From NCBI RefSeq assembly GCF_030253575.1, contig NC_080561.1, forward strand, positions 6,275,001 through 6,339,000: a DNA stretch of 64,000 nucleotides, in the 5' to 3' direction. The notes beneath the pieces were generated by a model that was not told where the DNA came from, did no database searches, and saw only the letters and a program-made list of their open reading frames with translations. Below, in pieces: positions 12,432-25,434 of the stretch; within the stretch, counting starts at the first letter, position 1, and every line of letters starts with the position of its first letter. Source of the DNA: Rhododendron vialii. Its lineage: Eukaryota; Streptophyta; Magnoliopsida; Ericales; Ericaceae. A program made the position numbers and the translations under genes.

Positions 12432-12915
12432 TTTATTGTTTTCTTCAGTATACCATGGTGAGCTGCTGCATCCAACTACTAGAACTGTTGCAAAGTTGAT
12501 CCTGACTTGATGGGCTAAACCAGTAATGTAGGAATCTGCTCCACAAACCTTCACTTGAAAATCCACCTGCTCTCAACAAAAACCACCACCACATTACTCA
12601 GATTGCTCTAATATCATTCCCATTTGACAAAAAGGTGGGATTTTTTCTTCTTCTTCTTCTTCTTTTTACCTGTTTAGATTTGCAGATGTCTTCATGGGTA
12701 TGGAAAGAGTTAGGATCAAAGGTATCACTTGGTTCCAACACATGAACAGCAAATACACTGTCCCCTGGCATGGCCTCCATTGCCAGGAATCTCCTCAGTA
12801 GTTCTCTGCTGCAGTTATCAGATTTCAGACCAACTATAATTGTTCTCTTCTTCACTGTTCTGATCCTGAGGAGCGATTTCAGCAATCCCCCATTGATGTT
12901 ATGGCTTCCAGCCAT
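8707..12915 (-). CDS. Receptor-like cytoplasmic kinase with N-terminal USP-like domain
   Basis: A serine/threonine protein kinase without a membrane segment, built like the plant RLCKs annotated as 'protein kinase with adenine nucleotide alpha hydrolase-like domain'. Six exons on the minus strand join in frame: 12915-12670, 12566-12454, 11855-11084, 10337-10101, 9670-9521 and 8850-8707, giving 553 residues. Residues about 15-150 form a USP-like fold ([10 protein letters not shown], then DFQVKVC). The kinase domain starts near 247: glycine loop GEGGNS (253-258), lysine K274, HRD at 360-362, DFG at 380-382 and APE at 410-412, all present, so it looks catalytically competent. MAGSHN at 12915 was taken as the start because it begins the conserved region; an in-frame ATG exists at 12981. 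Introns 1 and 2 carry simple repeats and intron 3 a tandem duplication. Targets are unknown. Confidence 0.88.
10741..11008. repeat. Tandem duplication of about 134 bp in kinase intron 3
   Basis: Two adjacent diverged copies start at GAATCAAATGGACAG and GAATCAAATAGACAG and share the run ATGACTATGAATG. The boundary is near 10875. Non-coding. Confidence 0.7.
11876..11915. repeat. (GA)n microsatellite in kinase intron 2
   Basis: About 40 bp of uninterrupted GA lies just upstream (minus-strand sense) of the exon 3 acceptor. There it reads as a CT-rich polypyrimidine stretch. Confidence 0.95.
12362..12428. repeat. Compound (GT)n(GA)n microsatellite in kinase intron 2
   Basis: About 23 bp of GT runs directly into about 43 bp of GA. 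The repeat lies just inside the exon 2 donor and produces spurious Ser-Leu and Arg-Glu open frames. Confidence 0.95.
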
Positions 12916-12981
12916 TTCTCTGACACTGAAATTATCACATGTCAGTATTTGAGAACAGAGACTTATCTCAGAGTACTTCAT

Positions 12982-14559
12982 GCAAAGTCTGTGATCTTTA
13001 TGGAGGGAACATCTCTCTAGTCCTCCTACGGGTCTATTTTAATGACCAAAACCGTTCATGTTTTGGACCTTGTTGGGACCATCAATCAAGTCAAAAATCA
13101 CGTTGATTGAATACCGATTAATATATATTACCGAACACATTCTCATTTACATCCAGATAAATCTCTAGTGATGATAAGTCAGATTGATGTTCGATCAACG
13201 CGTATCTTTGGCATGGCTGATGCTCTCAAAAAGTTCTATGCAACAAACGATTCCAATGAAGTATGTCCCCCCGATTCCCTTTTACAGGAGGCAAGAGTCC
13301 AAATCACCGAAGGCATATGTAAAAGGGAATCGGAAGGGCCCTGCCATAAGCTACAACGATTCGCCTCCTCTTCTACCTTTTACCACGAAAACAAAAGAAA
13401 AAGCTTTGGTTAAAGCACTTCAGTGCCGAGATGAACACTTCGAAGACGGCACAGTGTCGGCGTACTAGTGGCATTCGGATTTTGTCGTAAAAGACTAAAG
13501 AAGGTACCTAACATTTGCAAATGCTATCAGTTCTACATATTAATGGAAATGGACCAGACCAGATGAAATTAAATGAGTGAAAAGGGAATAAAGTAATAAA
13601 CCACTTAAATATTGGAGGCTAGAAGAGTCCAAATCACCCAAGGTATACGCAATAGGGAATCGTGAGTAAGAGAAAACGCTCTATCACGCGGCTTCTGACT
13701 CGTACTAAAGTTCAGCTGTTTTGCCTGCACGTCAACCACCAAGTTGGTAACTAATACGAATTCAATTCATTCATTATGGTTCTGTTTATCCTGAGAGTGG
13801 GCAGCCAAATATAAGCACAGCAATCTCTTCGAAAGAGTTCTCTTAGATAGTTTAGCTAAGCCCACGCACAAAAATAGTGCCCAAATTATTTGGCATCTTT
13901 GTTCAGTAAAAATATGTGTTTTTTTTTTTTTCCCCACATTGGATTATTGTTTTGCATGTAGGTCAGCTTATTGAATGAGCTAGAAAAAAAAGAAAAAGAA
14001 AAACTAGTCCAGTGATGTTGCAGCCTCGACCTCTAATTCAATTGGGCCCTCCTAAGATCTGATGGCCAAGATTTGTCAGCATTTTCCTTTCTACTTGAAC
14101 TATGAAAACCAACTCCATCGACTGTGTTCTAGATGTGGGATAAATTGATGCATACAGTTGGATCCCTTTCCAAGCAGATCAATTTTGGGGGGGGGGGGGG
14201 GGGGGCCAATTGGTAGCACTTTAATATGATTGTTTCTCCCCCTTACATTCTGTTTCGCTTTACCCATGAATGTATATCTCCAAGTGCAAGACTAGTTTGC
14301 AATTCAAGGTGTCCGAGCAAATTTACGTTAATCTCAACTGTTTCTCTGGAAACAGCCCACTAGCAGGGGCCAATGCATGACAAAATCTCATATAACCGGC
14401 CACACAATTGTAAAAAACTTAGGAGTTTCGAACATTGAGACCTAAAAAGAAAGAAGCGATAAAATTCAGGCCTAGGCCAACTCCTTAATAGCAACATGTA
14501 GGTAGGTCAGATCTTCAGAAGACGGGATCGATGTATTACTGGAGAAAACATGTTTCTTT
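12982..14559. other. Intergenic, upstream of the kinase gene
   Basis: The region contains the presumed kinase promoter on the minus strand. It also has a locally repeated AAAGGGAATCG/GAGTCCAAATCACC phrase (13270-13680) and a run of about 20 G near 14188. Short open frames near 13170-13470 show no recognisable domain. Confidence 0.5.
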
Positions 14560-14868
14560 CATTAGTTGAAAATCAAATACAGGGAGAAGCGAAGACTTCA
14601 ACAATTATAACTGTCATGAAGTAGCGCATTGGTTAGCACCTGATTGTCTTACTAGAAAATTTGTTTTTCAGCCAGGTTGTATCCTACCTGGGCTTGACAT
14701 TTTGCTTTGTAATTCATTAGTTGAAAATCAAATACAGGGAGAAGCGAAGACTTCAACAATTATAACTGTCATGAGGTAGCGCATTGGTTAGCACCTGATT
14801 GTCTTACTAGAAAATTTGTTTTTCAGTCAGGTTGTATCCTGCCTGGGCTTGACATTTTGCTTCGTAAT
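14560..14868 (+). repeat. 155-bp tandem duplication containing a tRNA-like (SINE-like) segment
   Basis: Two adjacent copies (14560-14714 and 14715-14868) are nearly identical. Each contains TAGCGCATTGGTTAGCA, close to a tRNA A box, and about 50 bp later GGTTGTATCC, close to a B box. This is the layout of a tRNA-derived SINE head or a decayed tRNA. No poly(A) tail or clean target duplication was found, so the SINE label is tentative; the tandem repeat itself is clear. Confidence 0.6.
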
Positions 14869-15514
14869 GACGTATCCCGCTGATTTCGTTCTGTGTAAAT
14901 ATAATATCTTTAGCTACCAAGGCATGAAACCCTAATGTGGTTTCTTTAACACCTAGGACACCAGCAAAGCAAACCGTGAGCTACAAACACCATGAAGTAA
15001 ATGGAGTACCCCATAGGTTTTCTGGTGAGGTAAAATTGTATGGACAAGTCATTAAATAGGACACAGTCCTTGAGTAGGCAGGGCTCTGCCCTTCCATCCA
15101 AGGAATTGATGAAGGGGCCACTTCCATACTTACACAACTAATATTTACAACCAGAGGGCCAGGCTTGTGTTTCCCATTGATTATCGACAAGAGTTTCCAG
15201 ATCGGCACGTAAACCAATAGCATGATTTTCACGGATATCTGATTTCTGCTCAGCCAATTTTTGGCAAATAATCTCATCATTCACTAGTGCAAAAGCCGAA
15301 GCTCCGTATAGCTTTGGAGGAATTCATAGCACTTAAAAAGCTTCGAATTTGGGATCACAAATCTTGGCCTTCTAGGAGTTAGGATCACAAATTTTTTGGA
15401 TTCGCATTGTAAATTTTAGTACTATCCCTCGGCAAAATCTATTCGGTGCATTATCATCCAAATATTTTTATAACTTTTTATTATTTAAAAAAATATTGCG
15501 ACTATAATCCAGCA

Positions 15515-15638
15515 GGGAAATGATATTGACACTCCAAAAATTGATGCAAGCACTCCAAAATCACTGTAATTCCAAAGCCACTTTCCTTTGTTTTTTGGAG
15601 TGCCAGCATTAATTTTTGGAGTGCTAATATCATTTCCC
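15515..15638. repeat. MITE-like inverted repeat
   Basis: Arms GGGAAATGATATTGACACTC and its near complement enclose a centre with the repeated phrase CACTCCAAAA. No transposase is encoded. Confidence 0.65.
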
Positions 15639-16064
15639 ATCCAGAATATACAAGAGAGAAAATAATTAGCTCCCAAATATATCCTTCAATTTCTTTTCCA
15701 ATTTTTAGCTTTGCTATGTACACACTATTTCGAACACACCACTTGATAATGTGGAGTCCAACAATCTATTTTAACAATCTGGACAGTTCATTTTATAGCT
15801 CCAAACGTGTAAATCAATCTTGCAAAAAATTAGATCGATCGGGTATCGGTAGTGCTTTGTTCAAAACAATTGAAAGGGGAGAAGAATATCAACAATCCAA
15901 TTTTTTCAAGAAAAATGTAAAGTTTTGAGATTGCTACCAATGTTCAATCAACCTAATTCTTTGCATGACAATGTTTATGTCAAGATCCACAAAATGAATT
16001 ATTCGAATTGTCAAACTACGTTGGTGGAGTAGTGTGGATTCTTCCACAACAAACAACCCCCACA

Positions 16065-16092
16065 CCCCCCCCCCCCCCCCCCCCCCCCCCCC
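16065..16092. repeat. Poly(C) run
   Basis: About 28 consecutive C, preceded by CCCCCACA. The length may be an assembly estimate, because such runs are hard to sequence. Confidence 0.85.
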
Positions 16093-16301
16093 GATGGCCT
16101 GGAGCCTTAAAGAAATTGGACTTGGTGTGGGTATAAAAGTAAAATTGGGCCCACTGGGCTGGAGTATGTTTTTCTTGATCTGGACTGAATATTTATGTTG
16201 CTAAACTAGTGGTGATTTTAGGCCGTGAGATACAATCTAGAAAGGCGGCCTTAAACCCAAGGGGAGACAAAAGCCAAGAAAAACGATTGTCGATTTTTTA
16301 T

Positions 16302-16434
16302 GGAAAAATGACGGCTTAAGATGTGTTTTGATAATTAATACCCGCCAAAGACATATTGAGAGCATTTATTAATACTGAAAAATATCCTTGGCGGATATTA
16401 ATTATCAAAACACGTCATTAGCCGTCATTTTCCC
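16302..16434. repeat. MITE-like inverted repeat
   Basis: Arms contain AAAATGACGGC and GCCGTCATTTT. Inner inverted pairs are TGTTTTGATAATTAATA and its complement. About 133 bp, non-coding. Confidence 0.75.
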
Positions 16435-19400
16435 ATTCTTTTTTTTTCTTTCTAAATCGGACATCCGGGCTAGTTTACTTGCACCTCCACTAATTCTGGA
16501 ATCCCGATGTTAACGATCAGGAAAACCCTCGAGCGGCCTCAAGTTTTAAATTGTTTGGTCACCATGAAATCCGAACAGGCCATCTCACAAAGGACAAGCA
16601 TAGATTGTCAAATTTTGACAAAGACTAATCACTGTCCACTCGGAAGAGCCTTCTTTTGCTCAGCCATTTTTTTTGCAGTAGTAAATTACTACTGCTGTGC
16701 ACCTGATGTAGTTCGCGTGCAGTGCGGTACGCGGATTGTCAGTATCTTCAATTAACGGTTGAGATATGTTTTTTAATTTTGACCGGTAATAAATATTGGA
16801 GTATCTTTTGCCAGTAAAAAATTTGTTTTTAATCTGGATCATTGATTGATGAGATCGACGATCGTGAGCTGCTCTACACGTTCACTACACCATATATCTA
16901 CCAATCATCCAAACAAAATATAACTAGCTATAATACTATGTGCAAGAATTTTCCTCCACTCTTGCTCCGATTTGATTTCGGCCATTAGATCGGGTAAAAT
17001 TCGGTTAGAAAATTAAAAAAAAATCTCGCATTATTCGCCGGTAAATAATGTACCCTAACATGGCAAGAGGAAATCACTTCTGAGAAGATTTGAGGGGGAA
17101 CAAAATAGTTCCGATGAGATAACAATCGGTACCGGCGTTCCTATAGTGCAAGGGATCCCGGGATCTGTAGGGCGGTCCGCCTTACAGGGCTGTAGTGCTG
17201 CTAGTGCATCACGCCAGTCGTCCATTTCAGTAATCAATTGTCTGAATTGAAAACAAATTCTTTTAGAAAGGAGCATTAACAAACTCTTTCATAGAAGAAA
17301 ATATTTTTCCTTGGAAGAATTTATTTTCGATATGGATCGTTAAAAACACTTTTGAGCTGTTCGGATAATACCCTACAGCCTTATAGTGCACCCATGCACT
17401 ACAGGATTTTCGAATCTAATCTGGACCCGTTAAGAGTGTAGTGCACAAATCGAGTTGCTGATCCATCAAGGATTCAATAGTTTAGATTTCATCTCGACAA
17501 GGCACGACTCTAATCTGCAAGAGTCGAGATAAAATCTGAATATCATTGTCGGCTTGAATCGCGCACTACAGCCGAGGGAACCAAGTCCACTACCCTAACC
17601 GCCTTCAAATGATCTGTGTGGACTTTGAATTGAAAGTCTAGTGATCGGGTCCCTATAAATTTTGCTAGTAATACCCACATCATCATTATCATCATCATCA
17701 TCATTGGGATTGTTTTTTCCTTTTAATCCCTTTGTAATCAGTGCCTTTTAAGTTCCAAGAATTTTTCCGTATGGCTTTCAAAAGGAGTAATTAAATTACT
17801 AGTAGTAACATGGCACATGGAGTACTAGCTAGTTTTGCACTAGATCAGTCCATATGGCACACGTTGAGCCCACCATAATTCTAACTTTAATTAATAAAGT
17901 ATTAAAAATGTTGAGTCGTTTAGGCTTAAAGGGATCTGCCCGACTTTACCCTTTACTCTCGTTAGGTTTTAAAGTGGCATACAGTATATAATGGTCGAGT
18001 AGTTAAGGTGTCAATCTAGTTTTATAGTGCTTCTTACTCCCTGTAATGCCATTTTTTACTCTCTTTTTTCCCCATAAGTCTATCTAATTATTTTGTAAAT
18101 ATCGATAAATTTCTTTCCTTTGTTTTTAAAAAACAACAAAACATACGTCTATAGGAGAACTAATAACTTATTATTGCTTTCGATAAATTTTGACCTGTTA
18201 GCGTCTCAAATGTACAGTGAAGGACATCTAATTGATATATGCATATTTTTAAAAAAAAATTGTTTACGATACAATGTTGTCACATAATTTGTGAAACAAA
18301 TAAACAATAAAAATGTCTTGTAAAATAAACTTTATCGCGCGCGGATGTGAAATAAACATTACATACAATCTGATCAAAATATGTTTATACGAGTTTATTT
18401 ACTCATCAACATATACAAAATACGTTTATGAGTTATTTACTCACTCCTCATCCCCATTCCCCGAAAACTCGATCCGATCCATATAGGCTAGAAGACAAAC
18501 TCGGTCCATTCCTCCTTGAATTGTTTTGTACGTACTGTAGTAGTTACAAGTTTGGCAACAACTATATCCCATGTTCAGTTACATTTTTAGTTGTTTACCT
18601 AAGATCTCCAGTAGATATTTTCGAGCAATGCTAGGTACCCCAAAACAACTCACCCAGAGAGTACCTCGAAAAGAAAAATTAAGGATTCAGATTAACTCAA
18701 AAGATGATCTAGACCATTGATTTTTTTTTTCGGGATACTTTCTAGATAAGTTTTTTAGGTTCCTAGCATTAATATAAATTTTCATTGTATTTATTTGTAC
18801 TGTGACACTTGGACCCCGTTTGTTTAAGGATTTTGGATTTTAATTATTATCCAATTTTTCTCCAATCATTATTCTCATTTTTCTCGTTATCTTTCTCTAA
18901 TCATTACTTTATTTTCTCTAGCTCCATTTTGCACATGAAATTACTAGTAACTTCACGTTTAAATTGAAGCGCATGTGTAAAAAAATGGAATACCAAAATC
19001 AATATCCTTGTACAAACTCTCCGACATGAAATATGTGGGACCCATATTGAAAGGATTCGTTGTTCAAAGTAGTGGCAAACCTGCTACGAAAAATTGGCCT
19101 ACTTGAACGAGCTTCAAAAATTATCAATGGAGAGTTTGTGCTGCTCCCGACTTTTTGTTATTAGCTTTGGCTCATAATCAGAGAGGAATAGTAGTTCCTC
19201 GTTTTGTAAAAGGAATAGTAGTTCCTCGTTTTGTAAAAAACCTTCACTCTTGTACTCTTTTTGACTTAATATAAATTATGTTGTGGGTTTAAAAATAAAT
19301 AAAATTATCAATGGTTCCCACATGCACCACTAAGCGCCATTGGAGTGTTCAACTTGTGGGATGCAGTTCACCCATTTTCATTTTTCAGTCCAGATTACCG

Positions 19401-19598
19401 GCCTTGAGTTCAAAATCCGGACCATTCGTATATTTTACCCATACATTATCCGGTTGGGTTTTGGGGCGGGACTAAACATTCGGGTCGGAGTCGGAGTATG
19501 ACAAACCCCATTCCACCCCGCCCCGTTGTCATTCCTACTGTCAACTCTTTTAGGGCGAATTCATACGAGTCTTTATACCTGACCCGTCCAGTTGTCAT
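16435..19598. other. Gene-free AT-rich intergenic DNA
   Basis: About 3.2 kb with only short unconvincing open frames. It includes an ATC-rich tract near 17680-17705 and the weakly repeated phrase CTACAGCC/CACTACAG around 17380-17580. I see no recognisable gene, RNA or element boundary. Confidence 0.5.
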
Positions 19599-19606
19599 TC
19601 CTACTA

Positions 19607-20016
19607 TAGGGGTGATTTCGGTTCGGTTAGAGGTGAAATTTTCGAAAACCGATTCGGTTCGGTCCAAATATATCTAGGATAGATCCCGACCGAAGTTGAG
19701 TTCGGTTCGGTTCGGTCGGAGATTTCGGTCCGCCCGAAATATTAAAATTTTGTTTAATTTAAAGTGCATATATGTAATATATATATATATATATATATAT
19801 ATTTTATATATAAATATTTTATGTAATTTTTAATATAAAATATATAGTTGGTTGGTTCGGTCCGGTGAAATCACAGAAAACCGAGACCGAACCGATTTTG
19901 ATTCGGTTCGATCTGATCCGGTCTGAAAAATTTCCGCCATCATCCTGACCGAAAACTGAACCGATTGATCGATTTTTTTAATTTTTTTGGATCCGTGGGA
20001 TTTTATAACACCTCTA
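19607..20016. mobile_element. hAT-like non-autonomous element
   Basis: Ends TAGGGGTG and CACCTCTA are short imperfect inverted repeats of hAT type. CCTACTA lies on both sides (19600-19606 and 20017-20023), a 7-8 bp target duplication. The interior is rich in GGTTCGGTT-like phrases and a (TA)n run near 19772-19802. Confidence 0.6.
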
Positions 20017-20024
20017 CCTACTAT

Positions 20025-23000
20025 CAACTTTTTTAAGGGCGAATTCATACCAGCCTTTATCCCTGACCCGACTGGCAGACAAAATGGAATAGTCTTCTGA
20101 TATTACTAGAGGTACAAGTAAAGCCGGCAAAGGCGGCAATAATTGACAGGCCCGTTGGCCGGGAAAGGATTAAAAACGATACTGCAACACGCAAAACTGA
20201 CCTGCAATGAATAGGGTAATTAACCTGTAAAAAACGTAACCCGACCGCCGGCCTGCTTTTTTTTTTTTGGGGGGGGGGGGGGGGTTCAGCACTAGGGTTA
20301 CCTCACCTCTCACAGTCTCACATGCTCGAGTTCCCCCAAGCCCCAACCATCTTGCTTCCAATTATTTGGATCTAGGGTCCCTCTTGTTTCCATCATCAAC
20401 TCGTTGACTTACGGCTGTTGTCCAATCATTGTGAAGGCACTGTAACATCGGTAGCTATAGACATTGTATTGCGTTCGTGTTAAAATTCTCTCAACCTTAA
20501 TCCGGCGACCTGTTTAGCTATTCGTGTTGTCGTGTCGGACCGTATTCGTATTTTGTGTCACAAATAGATGATCCTAACTTGCTAACTTTGTACCGCATTC
20601 GTGTCAGGTTATAATCGTGTTCGTTCATAAATTCTCACCCCGCGCGTCGTGTCGTGTTCGTGTCAGAATTCTCTCAATCTTAACCCGATCTGTTTAGCTT
20701 CTCGTGTTAATGTGTCTTTTCATATTCGTGTTCTGTTTCAGAAATAGTTATTCTTAACCTGCTAAGAGCAAGTTTATTAGTAATTAGGTAAAAAAAACTT
20801 GAGAACAGTTCACATTTTTTGTTTTACCTATTCACATTTCTTTCAATACTACACCAATACTATTTATTTAACCTATCTTCTATCGAAATATGTTTTCTTT
20901 CTTTCTCCAAAAGTGCACCAAAGTACAGTTTTTTTTTTTAAAAGAAAGAGGAAGAGAGAGGGATGGAGAGAGGAGAGAGAAAATAATGTTTTAATTTAGG
21001 GCTTGTTCGGACAAAAAAGTCATTGGCTTTCTCGCCAAAAATAAGCCAAACAAACCCACATAAAAACAAAAATAAGCCAATAAGCCACTTTTTTCGTCTT
21101 TATTCAAAAAATATTGGATTTCGATCAAAATTTTATACTTTTTAGATTCCTCTCGTCATGAAGATGCAATAATCTTCAAAAAAATGAGAATAAGCCAAGT
21201 GATACGAAAAAAATTTGAATAAAGACAAAAAATAAGCTTGCTAATTTAGCTATAAAGCTAATTTAGCTTTGCCGATAAACTTGCTCTAACTTTATGTTGT
21301 GTTCTCGTGTCAGAACTTCAGAACCCTAGCTATACCAATAAAGGAAAATGCTATAATATGCACACACAGAGAAAAAAAAAATCAATAATATATCCAGAAG
21401 ATGTATAGATACTTGCATCAGTGCGTATCAATACGTGTAGAAATAATAGAATGAAACTGTACGAATCAACAAAGGACATTTGTTGAGGGAAAAATTGGAC
21501 TGTCGAAGTTTAGCAGTCCTTTTGATTCATAAGAAGATATCTTCCCATAATATCGCTATTTCGGCTGCCAGAAACGTATATGACACGTTTTGATATTATA
21601 TAGAGCTATTCTTTTGTATATAAAAATATCTTGATTACGTGTTACAGCCGATATAGACTTTCAAATCTCATAGTGGTCCGATCGATTTCCAAATCCATTA
21701 GCTTATTAAAGATTTAAACAAGTCACTAATTAATGTACCACATGTGACCTTGGCAACCTTTTAGTGGATGTATTCACGCATGTATTGCGTCATGCATTGA
21801 AGTGGTATTTCCATGCGTACATTTTAGTGTTTTAATTTGTAAACTAATTAGTGTGTTCGTAGTACTATTGCTCGTTCTGAAGATAAGAATATTCATTCGA
21901 TTAAATCAACGTATCAACACTCGATCGAACTGGATAATAGGGAACTGGATTGGAGCTAGCGTGGTTCTGTTTATTTAAATGTAGGATTGATAAGGAGTAT
22001 ATGATTTTGTTGATGAACGGCTGAGATCCAATCATTCCGGGATTGGTCACACTCCATTGAAAGGTCAATATACATACGAAAAAAACATAAAAGAGGTCCA
22101 CTCAAACCTTGTAATACTACTGAAGTTTTTCTGACGGTAAACAGTGTTTGGCCTAGCTTCCGCACAACTCAAGTAATTCCCTTTCCGGATTGGTCAAAGG
22201 GAGGTTGTCCACTCCGAAACTAGGAAATTCACAAGAAATTACTTTCTTTCGTTCTGACTTCAAGAATCGAACATGATCAATTGTGTGAGGAGCAGCTCCA
22301 ACAATTAAAACCAGACCGACCTTAATTGGGACTTGATTCTACTGATTCAGTGACGCAGCAGATCAGATCTCGTCCTCCGATGCTTTAAATGTTACGCACC
22401 ACATGCATCTAGGAGTAATTTTTTGTACAAGCATGTCCCTTGCATATTTCTTTCTCGTGTTAAATATATTAGGATTAGTAGGGAGAAAATGGGAAAAAAC
22501 AATCCTTCCTAGAAAGTCCAATTCGCTGACGGGGAGGCGATCACGTTAAAAATTAGTATTAAAATATTTTCTGATTTGTTATTGTTTTTATTTTTTGGTT
22601 AAAATGGAAGTACTTTGCATAAAACAAACACAAGAATACATATATTGGATCTTCTTAAAACACGACGTTGAAAGATAAACTAGAGAAATAGAACATTTCG
22701 ATTTGGCGTCTTATGCAAATAAAGTCGGCACACTTGTTGCTCACCCGCTTGACTCGTTTTGCCGGCGATTCACCCTGCTACTGAAGAAATGACTTGCAAT
22801 ATTAAATCAAGGGTATTGAAATAAACTAATTATACTCCGATTTTTAAATTAAAAAAAATCAAATGAGTTGAATGACTTGGGAGGTTAGATGGCCAAATTC
22901 GGCGCGTATGATGTTATCGTCAATTTGACAATGGATCAACTTTGATTTTGCCAAAAAGATTTTTCAAAATTATTGATTTCTTTGGTACGTCAGAAATTAA

Positions 23001-23044
23001 TTTTTCAAATTATGGCTTTGGCATTTAAATGAACGGAAAAGATA
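20025..23044. other. Gene-free intergenic DNA with degenerate repeats
   Basis: Between 20450 and 20760 there is a degenerate repeat built on TCGTGTC/TTCGTGTCAG phrases. A G run of about 14 lies near 20271. An inverted pair of AAAATAAGC-type phrases lies near 21040-21240. No gene or known RNA was found. Confidence 0.5.
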
Positions 23045-23300
23045 TCTGCACCGACGGTTTCCGTAGGGAAACCGTACCGACGGCCACGCGTGACCGTCTC
23101 TGGCCACCGGTCGGCCGATCCGAGCCGTCCAAAAGTTTTTTTTAAAAAAAACGAGGGGGCCCCACGCGGGAATCAACGGCATTCGAGGTGTGTAAGGTTC
23201 TTGATTCGAGCACCCTTTTTTCGTGTATATATGTCGGATCGACCGTCCGATGGCCGAAAACGGTTACGCGTGGCCGTCGGTACGGTTTCTCGGTGCAAAT
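23045..23300. repeat. MITE-like inverted repeat, GC-rich family, copy 1
   Basis: Arms contain TACCGACGGCCACGCG and CGCGTGGCCGTCGGTA, plus inner CGGCCGATCCGAGCCGTCC. A second family member is at 27239-27559. The GC-rich arms stand out from the AT-rich surroundings. Confidence 0.75.
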
Positions 23301-23409
23301 AGTAGTACTCTTAAATGAAACTGTACGTCGTTTTGTCTATAGCACATGCAATTCCCTTCTCATTCCAAACCAAAGGACGGCAATTAATTCCTTCATTATT
23401 TGACTTCTT

Positions 23410-23740
23410 TCATTAACAGTCGTTTGTCTGCACCCAAGAAAAGAGTACTCTTTGTCTGTAGCTACATGCACCCAAGAAAAGAGTACTCTGTGGGATCCAC
23501 ACACACAACACACTTCTAGTGTGTGTGGTGGGGTGGTGGGGGACTTAGCGGGGTGGCTGTGCCTTGAGGGACAGCAGCCTGTTGTTTTGGGGCAAAACAA
23601 TATCGTCCCGAGTCCGGAAATTTGATCCAAAACGTTTGCTTAAAAGATCTCATTACGTACTATGGCTTTGCAAAAAATCAAGTCGATCAAACATCGATAA
23701 CCTTGTGAACAAATCACTTTTTTGACTGAATTTTTGGCTA
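23410..23740 (+). repeat. Dispersed repeat, copy 1 (inverse partner at 25435-25690)
   Basis: The segment containing CTTGAGGGACAGCAGCCTG, then CAATATCGTCCCGAG, then TCAAACATCGATA recurs in inverse orientation about 1.7 kb further on. The copies have diverged and are non-coding. Confidence 0.65.
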
Positions 23741-24040
23741 AATATTTTAGACATTGCTAACAGCACTTAAAACAAACGGTCCCGCTAATGACCGCTATAA
23801 TGCACCCCATAACCTCGTAAATGGAGTGGTATTATATCATTTTATGTCCATTCAAGCTCTGCATAGAGTATTTAAGAGCGTTTTTCCCTGTCAGAACATT
23901 ATTGCCCCGTGTACAACTACTACTTTATTTTGGGAGCCAACTGTAGTTGTTTATTTGACATTTTTACCCTTTCTCACATCTTCTTTGGATTGCTTTGAGT
24001 TTTTTTCTTTTTCGGGAATAATGTCCGGATGAGCTACTTA

Positions 24041-24391
24041 GGCTCCGTTCCAGAAACCTTTTTAAAAAATAAGTATTTATTTTGAAACTTCTCAAAGAAA
24101 AATAAGAAGGGTTGTTCCAGAAAACTCAAATAAGCAGCTTATTTCACATTTTCAAACTCAAAAATAACGTAAATGAAAAATAATTTTTCAATTTTTTTTG
24201 CACCATATTAAAAATCTCAATGAGATCTATCAAATAAGATCTATATTGATAGGAAAATTATTTGCGTAAACACATAATTTTTGAGCTTAAAGATGCCTAA
24301 ACCAAAAAATAAGTACTTACTTCTTATTTTGTGGAACAAGCCTTATTATTGAACAAAAAATAAGAACTTATTCAAGTTCTGGAACGGGGCC
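24041..24391. mobile_element. Tourist/Harbinger-like MITE
   Basis: Ends GGCTCCGTTCCAGAA and TTCTGGAACGGGGCC are inverted repeats flanked by TTA (24038-24040 and 24392-24394). Its termini resemble those of the 3088-3472 and 29050-29288 elements. No coding capacity. Confidence 0.85.
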
Positions 24392-24838
24392 TTAATGATA
24401 TCCGATTGAGTTGATTTTTGGTACACTTATTTTACTCGACGAGCTCTGCAAAGTGAACGATTTTTTCGATCATCCAAACGAGAACGGAGCGACAGCGATT
24501 TGTAGTACATAACACGCTGTGTAGCAATCTCATACATATAGGCTTACATGTAAGCTACAAATTCTAAAAAAGCCTTTACGTAAATCAAATTGAGATAATT
24601 TTTTCATAAGAACACATGAAAAAATATTTTAAAAATAACTTCTTGTTTGAATTATTATTTTTAATTCTTATTGAAATTTTTGTTTGTTTGTTAATTTTGC
24701 ACAAACTTTTATGTATAATTAGCTCATCTTGACGAGAGGAATCAGTGAAGTAAAATTTATGACTTTTAAAAGAAAATATTCAAGAACAAGTCCAAAAGTC
24801 AAATTTTGGGGCTTTTTCTTAAATAATCCAAAAATATC

Positions 24839-24841
<3 letters not shown>

Positions 24842-24886
<45 letters not shown>
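24842..24886. repeat. (AT)n microsatellite
   Basis: About 45 bp of uninterrupted AT. Nothing suggests function. Confidence 0.95.
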
Positions 24887-24889
<3 letters not shown>

Positions 24890-25434
24890 TGAAAATGCAC
24901 GCAGTTATGTAAGGAACATTTAAAGTGGGACAGATGGAGTAAGAAGCTTAGTGAAATGGGGCCTAAAAGAGTTAAATATACAAAATCGTCTCGTCTCCAA
25001 CTTTAAAAGGAAAGAAAACAAGTAAATCAAACTGAAAATAATAGTAGTTATGGGTCGAATCAGACATTCTATAGTGGGTCGGGAGCCCCTATGGTCACGC
25101 TCAAGGAGGGTTGCTACGCCGGTCGGCCCCTCCTACCCTTTTCATTATCAAAAAAAAAAAAATGAAAAAAATAGTCAGTTTTTTTAAAGAGAAATTACCA
25201 TTATTGATGGAAAATGGAGAGGCTGATTTTGGTGCATTTGTTAGTGTGTGGGTAGAGAGAGATTGTCAGGAAAGATTGGGAACAACATAAAGGGTAGAAA
25301 TGTCATTTCGGCCACTTGATAAAAGTATAGCTGCACACACTGACATTTGAGTTGACTGCACGGCTAAAAGGCTGCAAAGATAGGCGCGTGAGCTTTACAA
25401 AGGGGCGCTATATTGCGGTAGTTAGCATTTGCCT

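Noticed and set aside
12137-12566. Ser-Leu-repeat frames around the GT/GA microsatellite
   Set aside because: Only the first 113 nt (12566-12454) is a real exon of the kinase gene; the rest is intronic simple repeat.
14946-15280. Two overlapping minus-strand frames of 63 and 99 codons
   Set aside because: Possible relic of some repeat protein, but I could not name a domain and the frames are short.
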